Below are positions 6,491-12,115 of a stretch of DNA of 21,078 nt, piece by piece. Origin of the DNA: a virus; the IMG/VR virus record IMGVR_UViG_3300035698_008862, positions 1 through 21,078 of that record; one strand, given 5' to 3'. How positions within the stretch are numbered: the stretch's first letter is position 1; the number at the start of each line of letters is the position of its first letter. The notes under the pieces were generated by a model. It did not search any database. It was not told where the DNA came from and saw only the letters and a program-made list of their open reading frames with translations. Both the position numbers and the translations under genes were made by a program.

Positions 6491-6787
6491 ATGACTAAAA
6501 CAAACGTGGCACCTCTATCACGCGGTAAGCTCATCAAAGCAGTAGACGAGATCGGCGCATTGAAAGCGCAGATCGATACCCTGAAAGCTGAGTACAACGA
6601 ACGCGTCTCGGTCTTCAAGGACTTCGGCGTAGGCGAGTTTAACGGTAAGTCCTTTCGCTTGAACGTGTCTGAAGCGATGCGCACTTCGCTAGTAAACAGC
6701 ATCGTGAAAGGTTTCCTGACACCAGCCGAGATCAAGAAAGCCTCTAAGGTTTCTCTCGTGACTAGCGTCAGCGTTAACGTCCGTTAG
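6491..6787 (+). CDS. Conserved phage coiled-coil protein, 98 aa
   Basis: It starts MTKTNVAPLSRGKLIKAVDE. Residues about 12-45 form a coiled coil (LIKAVDEIGALKAQIDTLKA), followed by GVGEFNGKSFRLNVSEAMRT and a C-terminal FLTPAEIKKASKVSLVTSVS. This layout (coiled coil, 'GxYxGxxFRxxVSxxxRTxL', 'LxPxxIxxxSxxxxVTSVxV') is one I recognise from many phages of Gram-negative bacteria, always without a known function. The start follows CATAGGAGAAACATC. The next gene is separated by a strong single hairpin rather than an overlap. Confidence 0.8.
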   Translation: MTKTNVAPLSRGKLIKAVDEIGALKAQIDTLKAEYNERVSVFKDFGVGEFNGKSFRLNVSEAMRTSLVNSIVKGFLTPAEIKKASKVSLVTSVSVNVR

Positions 6788-6796
6788 TTGTTAAAT

Positions 6797-6820
6797 GGTA
6801 GCATCCCTCGGGGTGCTGCC
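6797..6820 (+). repeat. Strong single hairpin with CUCG loop, related to the modules
   Basis: GGTAGCATCC pairs with GGGTGCTGCC around a four-base CTCG loop, giving ten base pairs with two G-U pairs. The sequence differs from the two-hairpin modules but shares the AGC...GCTGCC stem theme and the same position between a stop codon and a ribosome site. It lacks a following T-run, so it is not a standard terminator. A transcript-stability role is possible. Confidence 0.7.
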
Positions 6821-6824
6821 GTGT

Positions 6825-6844
6825 ACCAACCAACCAACCAACCA
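6825..6844 (+). repeat. Five tandem ACCA tetranucleotides before a ribosome site
   Basis: ACCA is repeated five times in perfect tandem directly upstream of TTAGGAG. Shorter CCAACCA stretches stand at the same place before the genes at 6491, 7243 and 8582, so an unstructured C/A-rich stretch upstream of the Shine-Dalgarno is a recurring design here, possibly a ribosome standby or S1-binding site. Confidence 0.7.
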
Positions 6845-6859
6845 CTTAGGAGATTTAAG

Positions 6860-7126
6860 ATGAATGACTTCACAGCTGAGTTACAAGCGATGATCAACGG
6901 CGGGGTCGCCTGGAAGATGGAAGGCAGCGTCGGCCGTGCGATGATGGGCGCCTTAAAAGCTGGCCAGTGCATGCTCGGCAGCGAACCGGCTTATGACTAC
7001 TGGGGCAACAGAATACCGGCACGCAGCGAGATACTGGCAGGCTCCTTCGGTACTTACTCATTCGTTGAAGAGCGTTTCGGTAAAGACCACGCTGACGCAA
7101 TGCTAGCAGTGGAGTTATCCTTATGA
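6860..7126 (+). CDS. Conserved small phage protein, 88 aa
   Basis: It starts MNDFTAELQAMINGGVAWKM and includes DYWGNRIPARSEILAGSFGT followed by FVEERFGKDHADAML. The motif 'YYGNxIPSRxEVxxGTxGSxxFV' is one I recognise from small phage proteins of unknown role. The reading frame is also open upstream to a TTG at 6788, but that stretch covers the hairpin and ACCA repeats. The ATG at 6860 has a perfect TTAGGAG at the right distance and is preferred. The stop overlaps the ATG of the next small gene (ATGA). Confidence 0.75.
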   Translation: MNDFTAELQAMINGGVAWKMEGSVGRAMMGALKAGQCMLGSEPAYDYWGNRIPARSEILAGSFGTYSFVEERFGKDHADAMLAVELSL

Positions 7127-7221
7127 AAATCCTCCAGCAGTACGTGCTTCAATTACAGGCGTCTTGCATCACCGACACCGAATGTGAAGAGGCCTACGCC
7201 TCAAGGGGCGAGGGCTACTAA
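7123..7221 (+). CDS. Small protein, 32 aa
   Basis: The ORF reads MKILQQYVLQLQASCITDTE then CEEAYASRGEGY. Its ATG overlaps the stop of the gene before it (TTATGA), a standard coupling arrangement in this phage, and its stop is 21 bases from the next start, with a C/A-rich stretch and AGGAG between. It has an N-terminal amphipathic helix and two Cys. Small size keeps confidence moderate. No family recognised. Confidence 0.55.
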   Translation: MKILQQYVLQLQASCITDTECEEAYASRGEGY

Positions 7222-7242
7222 ACCAACCACAGGAGAAATAAA

Positions 7243-7653
7243 ATGGGCTACACACATTACCTTTTCTACAAAAAAGAAATTAAACCAATACCAGTTGCAG
7301 ACTGGAAAGTCTTCACTGACGGTGTCACTGCCATCCTCATACTTGCCGCTGAATCTGGCGTCGCGTTGGACGTCAAAAACACTGACGACATCATCGACGT
7401 CAACGGTGTCGGCGAAGACAGCCGCGAGAATCTGGTCCTTCATCGCACCCCCGAAGATTTCACTTTCTGCAAGACAGCCAATAAGCCCTACGACCCTGTC
7501 GTCGTGGCCATCTACGGCTTAGCGGCTGACCTCTTCGAGGGCTACGAGATGCAATCTGACGGTAACCACATGGAACTTGAAGAGGGGTTCAGCTTGGCCA
7601 GTTTAGCGGTCCAACGTAAGATCTCGATCCCTTCATCGGTCGAAGACTACTAG
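7243..7653 (+). CDS. Conserved phage protein of the MGYTHY family, 136 aa
   Basis: It starts MGYTHYLFYKKEIKPIPVAD and has GVGEDSRENLVLHRTPEDFT, then FCKTANKPYDPVVVAIYGLA (residues 75-94), then EMQSDGNHMEL. The conserved triad of an N-terminal GYTHY, a central G.GE...E.F.. and F.FCKTA.KPYD identifies a common phage family, found on many tailed phages and prophages. Its function is unknown to me. ATG follows CACAGGAGAAATAAA. The stop TAG is directly followed by two-hairpin module copy 3. Confidence 0.85.
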   Translation: MGYTHYLFYKKEIKPIPVADWKVFTDGVTAILILAAESGVALDVKNTDDIIDVNGVGEDSRENLVLHRTPEDFTFCKTANKPYDPVVVAIYGLAADLFEGYEMQSDGNHMELEEGFSLASLAVQRKISIPSSVEDY

Positions 7654-7710
7654 ACCATCAGCTGCAGCGTCCCTTGGGGCACTGCAACGGATCGTTTCGA
7701 ATCCGATAAC
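7654..7710 (+). repeat. Two-hairpin intergenic module, copy 3 (variant stem)
   Basis: ACCATCAGCTGCAGC is shared with the other copies. The first hairpin changes to GCAGCGTCCCTTGGGGCACTGC, where both sides of the stem differ from copies 1 and 2 while pairing is largely kept. The second hairpin CGGATCGTTTCGAATCCG keeps its stem. This pattern of compensating change suggests selection on RNA structure. Confidence 0.85.
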
Positions 7711-7727
7711 CTAAAAGGAGTAATACC

Positions 7728-8552
7728 ATGAGAAGCAACCAACCACTAACCATCGACCAGATCCAACGCGTCGCCCCTTCAGTATTCGCAGAACGTCCAT
7801 ACATTGAGACATCTGACCAGTACGCTTTCGTGCCTACCTTCGCGGTACTCGACTCACTTAAACGTGAGGGGTTCGACGTCTACGAAGCAAAGCAGTCTAC
7901 TACCCGCATCGTCGGGAAGGGCAACTTCGCTTCACACGTTTTAAAACTTCGTCACCCTGACTCATTCCTTGAAAAAGACGCCTACGGCCGTGCCGCCGAA
8001 CATGTAGAAATCATCCTACAGAACAGCCACGACGGCGGGTCAAGCTTCAGTCTATCGCAGGGCGTCTACCGTCTCATCTGTTCTAACGGGATGGTAGCCG
8101 GTTCAACACACGGCGAGATCCGTGTCCCTCACCGCGGCGACGTATCGCATGAGATCCTCGAAGGGGCATACAGCATCGTTGAGAGCTCAGCTGAGTTGCA
8201 GTCAGTCATCCGTGACTGGAAGGCGATCGAGTTGGACGCTAACGAACAGACAGCCTTGGCGGTCGCAGCCTCCACGCTAAGGTTCGAAGACGAGGCCATC
8301 CACCACGGCAGTCGTGCACGTGTGGCCCAAAGCTTACTCGGTGCACACCGTTGGGCTGACAAGGGTAACGACCTTTGGACGACCTTCAATCGTGTTCAAG
8401 AGAACGTCATCAAGGGTGGCGTGAACCTAGGCCGCAGTGACTCAGGCCGTCGTTCAACCTCTCGCAGCATCAAGAGTGTTGACGGCGACATCAAGTTAAA
8501 CAAGGCGCTATGGACGCTGGCCGACGAACTGGCTAAGTTTAAAGTGAATTAG
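7728..8552 (+). CDS. DUF932 phage/plasmid-like protein, 274 aa
   Basis: It carries the hallmark DUF932 core, HVEIILQNSHDGGSSFSLSQ followed by GVYRLICSNGMV and EIRVPHRG (residues about 90-140). N-terminal residues 1-70 include the ERPYIETSDQYAFVPT stretch typical of the family. This family is frequent on conjugative plasmids and phages and its biochemical role is not established. The C-terminal part is basic and Ser/Arg-rich (DSGRRSTSRSIKSVDGD), possibly binding nucleic acid. The start follows AAAAGGAGTAATACC and is preceded by module copy 3. It is the largest gene of this operon. Confidence 0.88.
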   Translation: MRSNQPLTIDQIQRVAPSVFAERPYIETSDQYAFVPTFAVLDSLKREGFDVYEAKQSTTRIVGKGNFASHVLKLRHPDSFLEKDAYGRAAEHVEIILQNSHDGGSSFSLSQGVYRLICSNGMVAGSTHGEIRVPHRGDVSHEILEGAYSIVESSAELQSVIRDWKAIELDANEQTALAVAASTLRFEDEAIHHGSRARVAQSLLGAHRWADKGNDLWTTFNRVQENVIKGGVNLGRSDSGRRSTSRSIKSVDGDIKLNKALWTLADELAKFKVN

Positions 8553-8581
8553 TAATTACCACCAACCAAAGGAGAAACGAA

Positions 8582-8809
8582 ATGACAGATACAGTTTTAG
8601 AAGTTGACCACCTTATTACAATGCGAGTTACAACTGCCAATGGGAAAGTACATGTTATTGATATGGGTGATAGCTATGCTGTGGAATATCACAACAAGAT
8701 TTATAAAAATAGCCCGTTTCGGATGACCTGTACCTTTGGGAAATGCTTCACCCCTTCCGAGGTATTAAAGCAGCACGAGGTTACCGGCTTTTTATTAAGA
8801 TTTAAATAG
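8582..8809 (+). CDS. Small hypothetical protein, 75 aa
   Basis: It starts MTDTVLEVDHLITMRVTTAN and ends HEVTGFLLRFK. ATG follows AAAGGAGAAACGAA with an ACCACCAACCA stretch before it. The first 40 residues alternate in a beta pattern. The DNA is clearly richer in A and T than the DUF932 gene before it, suggesting a different origin. No family recognised. Confidence 0.65.
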   Translation: MTDTVLEVDHLITMRVTTANGKVHVIDMGDSYAVEYHNKIYKNSPFRMTCTFGKCFTPSEVLKQHEVTGFLLRFK

Positions 8810-8819
8810 GAGAATTATT

Positions 8820-9014
8820 ATGATTAGAGATGACCCACTTTACAAAAACACCATGTGGTACAGCGACTTTGAAGACCTCGTGCTTGAGATACTTCCGTCC
8901 CTCGCCGGTAAAATCGATTGGCAGATGGCCTACCACTATCGCCACAACCTTAACTTGTCGCCTGGATTGGCGGCAAGCCGTTACCTATCCAATGAAGCGA
9001 AAGGATTTTCATGA
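8820..9014 (+). CDS. Small hypothetical protein, 64 aa
   Basis: It starts MIRDDPLYKNTMWYSDFEDL and ends YLSNEAKGFS. The ATG follows AAATAGGAGAATTATT, where the TAG is the stop of the previous gene. It is rich in aromatic residues (KIDWQMAYHYRHNL) and looks helical. A longer open frame at 8830 in another phase is a shadow. The stop overlaps the next ATG (ATGA). No family recognised. Confidence 0.6.
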   Translation: MIRDDPLYKNTMWYSDFEDLVLEILPSLAGKIDWQMAYHYRHNLNLSPGLAASRYLSNEAKGFS

Positions 9015-9265
9015 CCTACACAGTATTGGACTCAAACACAGGCAGCCTCGTCCCCTGCCATGACTTTGTTACCGCCTGCCAGTTGAAAGGCCTGGACCCA
9101 AAGAAGGCCCTGGCGAATATCAAGAAACGTTCGACGTTCAGTACACGTAACCGCGACGGCGGCAGGGCGCCCAATGCGCTCTTCCATCATCGTCGCCTTC
9201 ACAATGCAGTATCAACCGCCGAGTACGTTGAGACTTGGCTTAACTTTAGGAGTTTACACCCATGA
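9011..9265 (+). CDS. Small basic hypothetical protein, 84 aa
   Basis: It starts MTYTVLDSNTGSLVPCHDFV and has a basic centre (PKKALANIKKRSTFSTRNRD) and LFHHRRLHNAVSTAEYVETW. The ATG overlaps the stop of the previous gene and the stop overlaps the next ATG, so the run 8820-9531 is translationally linked. The basic middle could bind nucleic acid. No family recognised. Confidence 0.65.
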   Translation: MTYTVLDSNTGSLVPCHDFVTACQLKGLDPKKALANIKKRSTFSTRNRDGGRAPNALFHHRRLHNAVSTAEYVETWLNFRSLHP

Positions 9266-9531
9266 AAACCTACCAATTAGTAATGTTGGCTCTCCTTTTC
9301 TGTACCACGCTGTGTGAGGCCTACACCCTAGACGAACTCGATGACGGTTCCTATGAATCGTCGACCGGTACCCGCTACCAGTATGACCTCAATGACCCAG
9401 TCGACGAGATCCGCTACGGAGTCGATCCGGCAGCGCAGATACGCGACGAGATCAACCAGGGCCTTAACCCCCTGGAAGACATCAACCGTGAACTGGGTAT
9501 CGAAAATGGAGGAGGTATCTACAATGACTAA
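9262..9531 (+). CDS. Secreted small protein with signal peptide, 89 aa
   Basis: A classical signal peptide is visible: MK, then the hydrophobic core LVMLALLFCTTL, with likely cleavage after CEA at residue 20. The mature part is acidic and includes DGSYESSTGTRYQYDLNDPV and VDPAAQIRDEINQGLNPLED. A pattern 'SSTGxxYQYDLxxPxDxxxYxxDxxAQxRD' with a Gly-rich tail recalls small exported proteins of enterobacterial prophages, a likeness I hold from memory. It has its own TAGGAG site although its ATG overlaps the upstream stop. It is probably periplasmic. No lipobox is seen. A superinfection or envelope role is inference. Confidence 0.75.
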   Translation: MKTYQLVMLALLFCTTLCEAYTLDELDDGSYESSTGTRYQYDLNDPVDEIRYGVDPAAQIRDEINQGLNPLEDINRELGIENGGGIYND

Positions 9532-9778
9532 TGGCGACTTCAGGGAGTGGCGCATCATCATGGGCTGGTCGGTTTACCGCGCCGCCCGTGAGTTAGGGAT
9601 CGCACGCTCTACCGTTAACCTCTATGAGGCAGGCGTCCGTTTCGACAATGGGCGCCTGGTAGTCGTACCGAAGGCGATTGACTTCGCATGTCGTTACCTC
9701 TGCAAGCGGGATCTTGGCGCCTTCCCTGAATTCAGCGGTGATGCTGCCGCCGGACTAACCCCAAATGGAGAAACATAA
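9524..9778 (+). CDS. XRE-family helix-turn-helix regulator, 84 aa
   Basis: The frame is open from 9341 but that part overlaps the secreted protein gene. The ATG at 9524 has GGAGGAGGT upstream and is chosen. Residues 7-38 form a Cro/CI-type helix-turn-helix, WRIIMGWSVYRAARELGIAR then STVNLYEAGVR, followed by a third helix around PKAIDFACRYL. The C-terminal 25 residues are less ordered (LGAFPEFSGDAAAGL). It probably controls a phage promoter. Its nearest candidate targets are the control regions at 5600-5750 or 17040-17130, neither proven. It overlaps the next gene (TAATG). Confidence 0.85.
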   Translation: MTNGDFREWRIIMGWSVYRAARELGIARSTVNLYEAGVRFDNGRLVVVPKAIDFACRYLCKRDLGAFPEFSGDAAAGLTPNGET

Positions 9779-10047
9779 TGAAATTATACGATGAAGATTT
9801 AGAACTCTGCACGAAAGCGCTAATGTCCCTCTGCCGTGAACAGGCTAAAGAGATCACCCACCTAGAAAACCGATTAGGCGTTAACCTTGAGGTCGATTAC
9901 CTCTTCTTCTGGCCAGCCGTCAAGAAAATAGGTGAAGAGGCCGCAGTCGGTATACTAGATATGCGCATCGCCGAACTCCCAGATGGAGACGTTAAAGATG
10001 TCCTACTCAGTAAACGTCGGGCGATCACGGAAGAGGGGATCATTTAA
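9778..10047 (+). CDS. Hypothetical protein, 89 aa, last gene of the rightward run
   Basis: It starts MKLYDEDLELCTKALMSLCR and continues EQAKEITHLENRLGVNLEV, VDYLFFWPAVKKIGEEAAVG and AELPDGDVKDVLLSKRRAI. It is acidic and helical. The ATG overlaps the stop of the regulator, with a GGAG site seven bases upstream. Its last eight bases overlap the 3' end of the leftward SNF2 helicase gene, so two transcription units converge with no room for a normal terminator. No family recognised. Confidence 0.65.
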   Translation: MKLYDEDLELCTKALMSLCREQAKEITHLENRLGVNLEVDYLFFWPAVKKIGEEAAVGILDMRIAELPDGDVKDVLLSKRRAITEEGII

Positions 10048-11476
10048 TCCGCTTAAGCCGCTGTCGTACGGCCGCTATAACCGCATCCTGCTCTTCTCTC
10101 TTCTCACTCAACCGCTGCATTACATCCTCCTCAATACTATCCGCAACAATCAGGTGGTAGGACGTCACACTGTCCGCCGCCTGCCCTTCCCTAGGCAGTC
10201 GCTTATTGAACTGCATGAACAATTCCAAATTCCAGATCGCACCATACCAAACCGCAACACTACCGCCCTGCTGTAAATTTAACCCATATCCTCCACTAGC
10301 GGGTTGGATCAACCCCATCTTAATCCTACCCGCGTTCCAATTCCGCTCGAAGTCCTTATCATCCCGCAAGTCAACCGACCCCTTAAACTCAGCCTTTAGG
10401 CGCTGCCGATCGTGGTCATACCAGAACGCCGTCAAGATATTACTATCGGTGACGTCCCTAATCTCCGCCAGTGCGTCTAACTTCGCACGGTGTATGCTAT
10501 GCGCCCCACCGGCATCATCGTAGACCGTCCCATTACAAATCTGCAGTAGCTTATTGCCAAGGACGGCAGCATTCGCAGCCTCTATCGCTCCGCCGCCTTC
10601 CAGCATCGCAACGTAGTCACGTTCAACCCGGTCGTATATCTCCCTGGCTTCTGGTGGCAGGTAGACCGGCACGATAATATGGACGACAGGTATCTGCTTC
10701 ATGCCCAGCTGCTCAAAGCTGGCACAGATGTCACCCACGGTGTCGTAGATGTCTTCCCTTGATCCGTGTCTCGGTCCCCACGTGTAGATCTGTCCGGTGG
10801 TCCGGTTAACCCGAACCGGTTGCATATACTTCTCGTGGAATTCCCTCAAGGTCCTACCCAATCGCCTTCCCCCATCCAAAAGCAACATCTGGGAGAAGAG
10901 TTTACCTAGCCCATTTGCACAGGGCGTCCCTGTGAGCTGATATAACCGCTTGATGTAACCCCTAACCCTATTCAATGCCCTAAATCGATCTGTGTCCTTC
11001 TCAGACACCATACTCGACTCATCCATAATCACACAATCATACGGCCACTTATCCCCAAACAGCTTCGCCAACCTGGGCACCAAGTCGTAATGGATGGTAA
11101 AGAACTGCGTGTCCCGCATCAGCAGGTCGCGCCTAGAGACGCGCATGTTGACCAACTTGAATACCTTAACCGGCTTACCCTTGCGGATAACCTCAACCTT
11201 GGTCACGGGTAAGTCCTTGGCGGTGATATGGTAGCCGCCCCTACGATGACGCAGGTGGTCCCACTTGTCTATCTCATCGAACCACACATTGGCGGCTATC
11301 CTTGGCGTGCCAATCACCAGCACGCGACTGACCTCCAACCGGTCGAGTAGCTCATCAGCTACCGTCGCAGCGGAGGCCGTCTTCCCGCCAGCCATGTCAA
11401 GCCAAACGCCGGCGAACGGTCTTTCCCTCAGCCAGTCCATCACAGCCAAGTCATGCGGCCTAGGTACATACTTCAT
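10040..11476 (-). CDS. SNF2/DEAD-like helicase, 478 aa
   Basis: An SF2 ATPase of the SNF2 type common in phage replication modules. Motif I is WLDMAGGKT (residues 25-33), motif II CVIMDESS (148-155, DES in place of DEAH), motif III LTGTPCANG (181-189), motif V near QPASGGYGLNLQQGG (391-405) and motif VI QFNKRLPREGQ (422-432). These cover both RecA-like domains, so the protein looks complete. It likely remodels DNA or protein-DNA complexes at replication or recombination forks. The start ATG overlaps the stop of the VRR-NUC gene, and a nuclease-helicase pair of this kind is a standard phage gene pair. Exact substrate is not known. Confidence 0.92.
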   Translation of the reverse strand: MKYVPRPHDLAVMDWLRERPFAGVWLDMAGGKTASAATVADELLDRLEVSRVLVIGTPRIAANVWFDEIDKWDHLRHRRGGYHITAKDLPVTKVEVIRKGKPVKVFKLVNMRVSRRDLLMRDTQFFTIHYDLVPRLAKLFGDKWPYDCVIMDESSMVSEKDTDRFRALNRVRGYIKRLYQLTGTPCANGLGKLFSQMLLLDGGRRLGRTLREFHEKYMQPVRVNRTTGQIYTWGPRHGSREDIYDTVGDICASFEQLGMKQIPVVHIIVPVYLPPEAREIYDRVERDYVAMLEGGGAIEAANAAVLGNKLLQICNGTVYDDAGGAHSIHRAKLDALAEIRDVTDSNILTAFWYDHDRQRLKAEFKGSVDLRDDKDFERNWNAGRIKMGLIQPASGGYGLNLQQGGSVAVWYGAIWNLELFMQFNKRLPREGQAADSVTSYHLIVADSIEEDVMQRLSEKREEQDAVIAAVRQRLKRIK

Positions 11477-11775
11477 TTCTTCATCCCCGCGATCAGTCTA
11501 TCCGCCAGATTATTATTCCAGACCACCTCAACCTCATAGCCCATCTTAAACAGCACCCCGTGCACATACTCCTGAATGGGTTGCACCCCACCGGTGAATG
11601 ACTTCGTCTCCACGAAGCGGACATACTTTGCCACGATCGCACGATGCTTCAAGTTATCAATCGGCAGCAACACAATCCGATCCGGTACACCCGACCGACC
11701 GGTCCACTTATAACACTGACCGCCCGTCGCCTCCGCGTTCTTCCGAAGTCTCTTCTCAACTACTCTTTCTTTCAT
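11473..11775 (-). CDS. VRR-NUC domain nuclease, 100 aa
   Basis: A stand-alone minimal VRR-NUC (PD-(D/E)XK superfamily) nuclease. Seen motifs: E7 in the first helix, GRSGVPDRIVLLP with P31-D32, RFVETKSF with E56 and K58, and GGVQPIQEYVH with Q68, in the order typical of the family. Such phage enzymes cut branched DNA such as Holliday junctions, established for relatives. Its start follows AAAGGAAAACGAG and it overlaps the SNF2 helicase downstream, so they are probably made together. It sits just after the candidate replication origin repeats. Confidence 0.92.
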   Translation of the reverse strand: MKERVVEKRLRKNAEATGGQCYKWTGRSGVPDRIVLLPIDNLKHRAIVAKYVRFVETKSFTGGVQPIQEYVHGVLFKMGYEVEVVWNNNLADRLIAGMKK

Positions 11776-11797
11776 CTCGTTTTCCTTTGCCGGTTAC

Positions 11798-12115
11798 GGT
11801 TACACCCCACCCGAAACCCTATATAACATGGGAACATGTATGTTTTATGTATACCCATAGATACGTAATATACCCCCTTTTACACTCTCTCATATACGTG
11901 TAGTTTAATACAATAAGGTGTAACCTGTAACCTTAATAGTATAGAAGTATATATAATACAGTAGGTTAGATAAGGTTACACCCCAAGGTTACACCATCAA
12001 AAGGTTACACCTCTAGGTGTAACTTTTTCATTTTAAGAAATCCACCTCACCTACTTTTCTGTTTTCCGACGCCTTGATAATTTCTTTTAGCAGTTCATTG
12101 GACTCAGGTGTAACC
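11798..12115. repeat. Cluster of seven GGTTACACC iteron-like repeats, candidate origin or control site
   Basis: The 9-mer GGTTACACC occurs at 11798-11806, 11974-11982, 11987-11995 and 12003-12011. Its reverse complement is at 11917-11925 and 12107-12115, with 8 of 9 bases also at 12016-12023. A shorter GGTTAC precedes the first copy and TGTAACC follows the 11917 copy. The 250-base stretch between the VRR-NUC and primase-helicase genes has no gene and is strongly A+T-rich (for example AGTATATATAATACAGTA). It also contains an ACATG-GGAA-CATGT inverted repeat at 11826-11839. Repeats beside an A+T-rich tract and a primase-helicase gene are the usual look of a replication origin. This is a hypothesis. 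Confidence 0.7.
11999..12028. terminator. Hairpin with flanking A/T runs at the end of the primase-helicase gene
   Basis: Two iterons in opposite orientation form GTTACACCT-CT-AGGTGTAAC with AAAAG on one side and TTTTT on the other. The shape is an intrinsic terminator that can work in either direction. It starts at the last base of the leftward primase-helicase stop codon, so leftward termination there is most likely, although a weaker U-run (CUUUUGA) follows on that strand. On the plus strand the U-run is UUUUUC. Confidence 0.55.

Noticed and set aside
6825-6844. CRISPR-like or tandem array
   Set aside because: It is a simple (ACCA)5 run without spacers or longer repeats.
5916-7710. Intrinsic terminators at the hairpin modules
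   Set aside because: No T-run follows any of the hairpins and the next ribosome site follows immediately, so the operon appears to continue.
8830-9063. 77-codon frame overlapping the gene at 8820-9014
   Set aside because: It is out of phase with two coupled genes, has no good ribosome site and a Pro/Arg-biased shadow composition.
11821-11900. Leftward promoter for the VRR-NUC and SNF2 genes
   Set aside because: Several TATA-like hexamers are present in this A+T-rich stretch, but none has a -35 at a usual distance, so no call was made.
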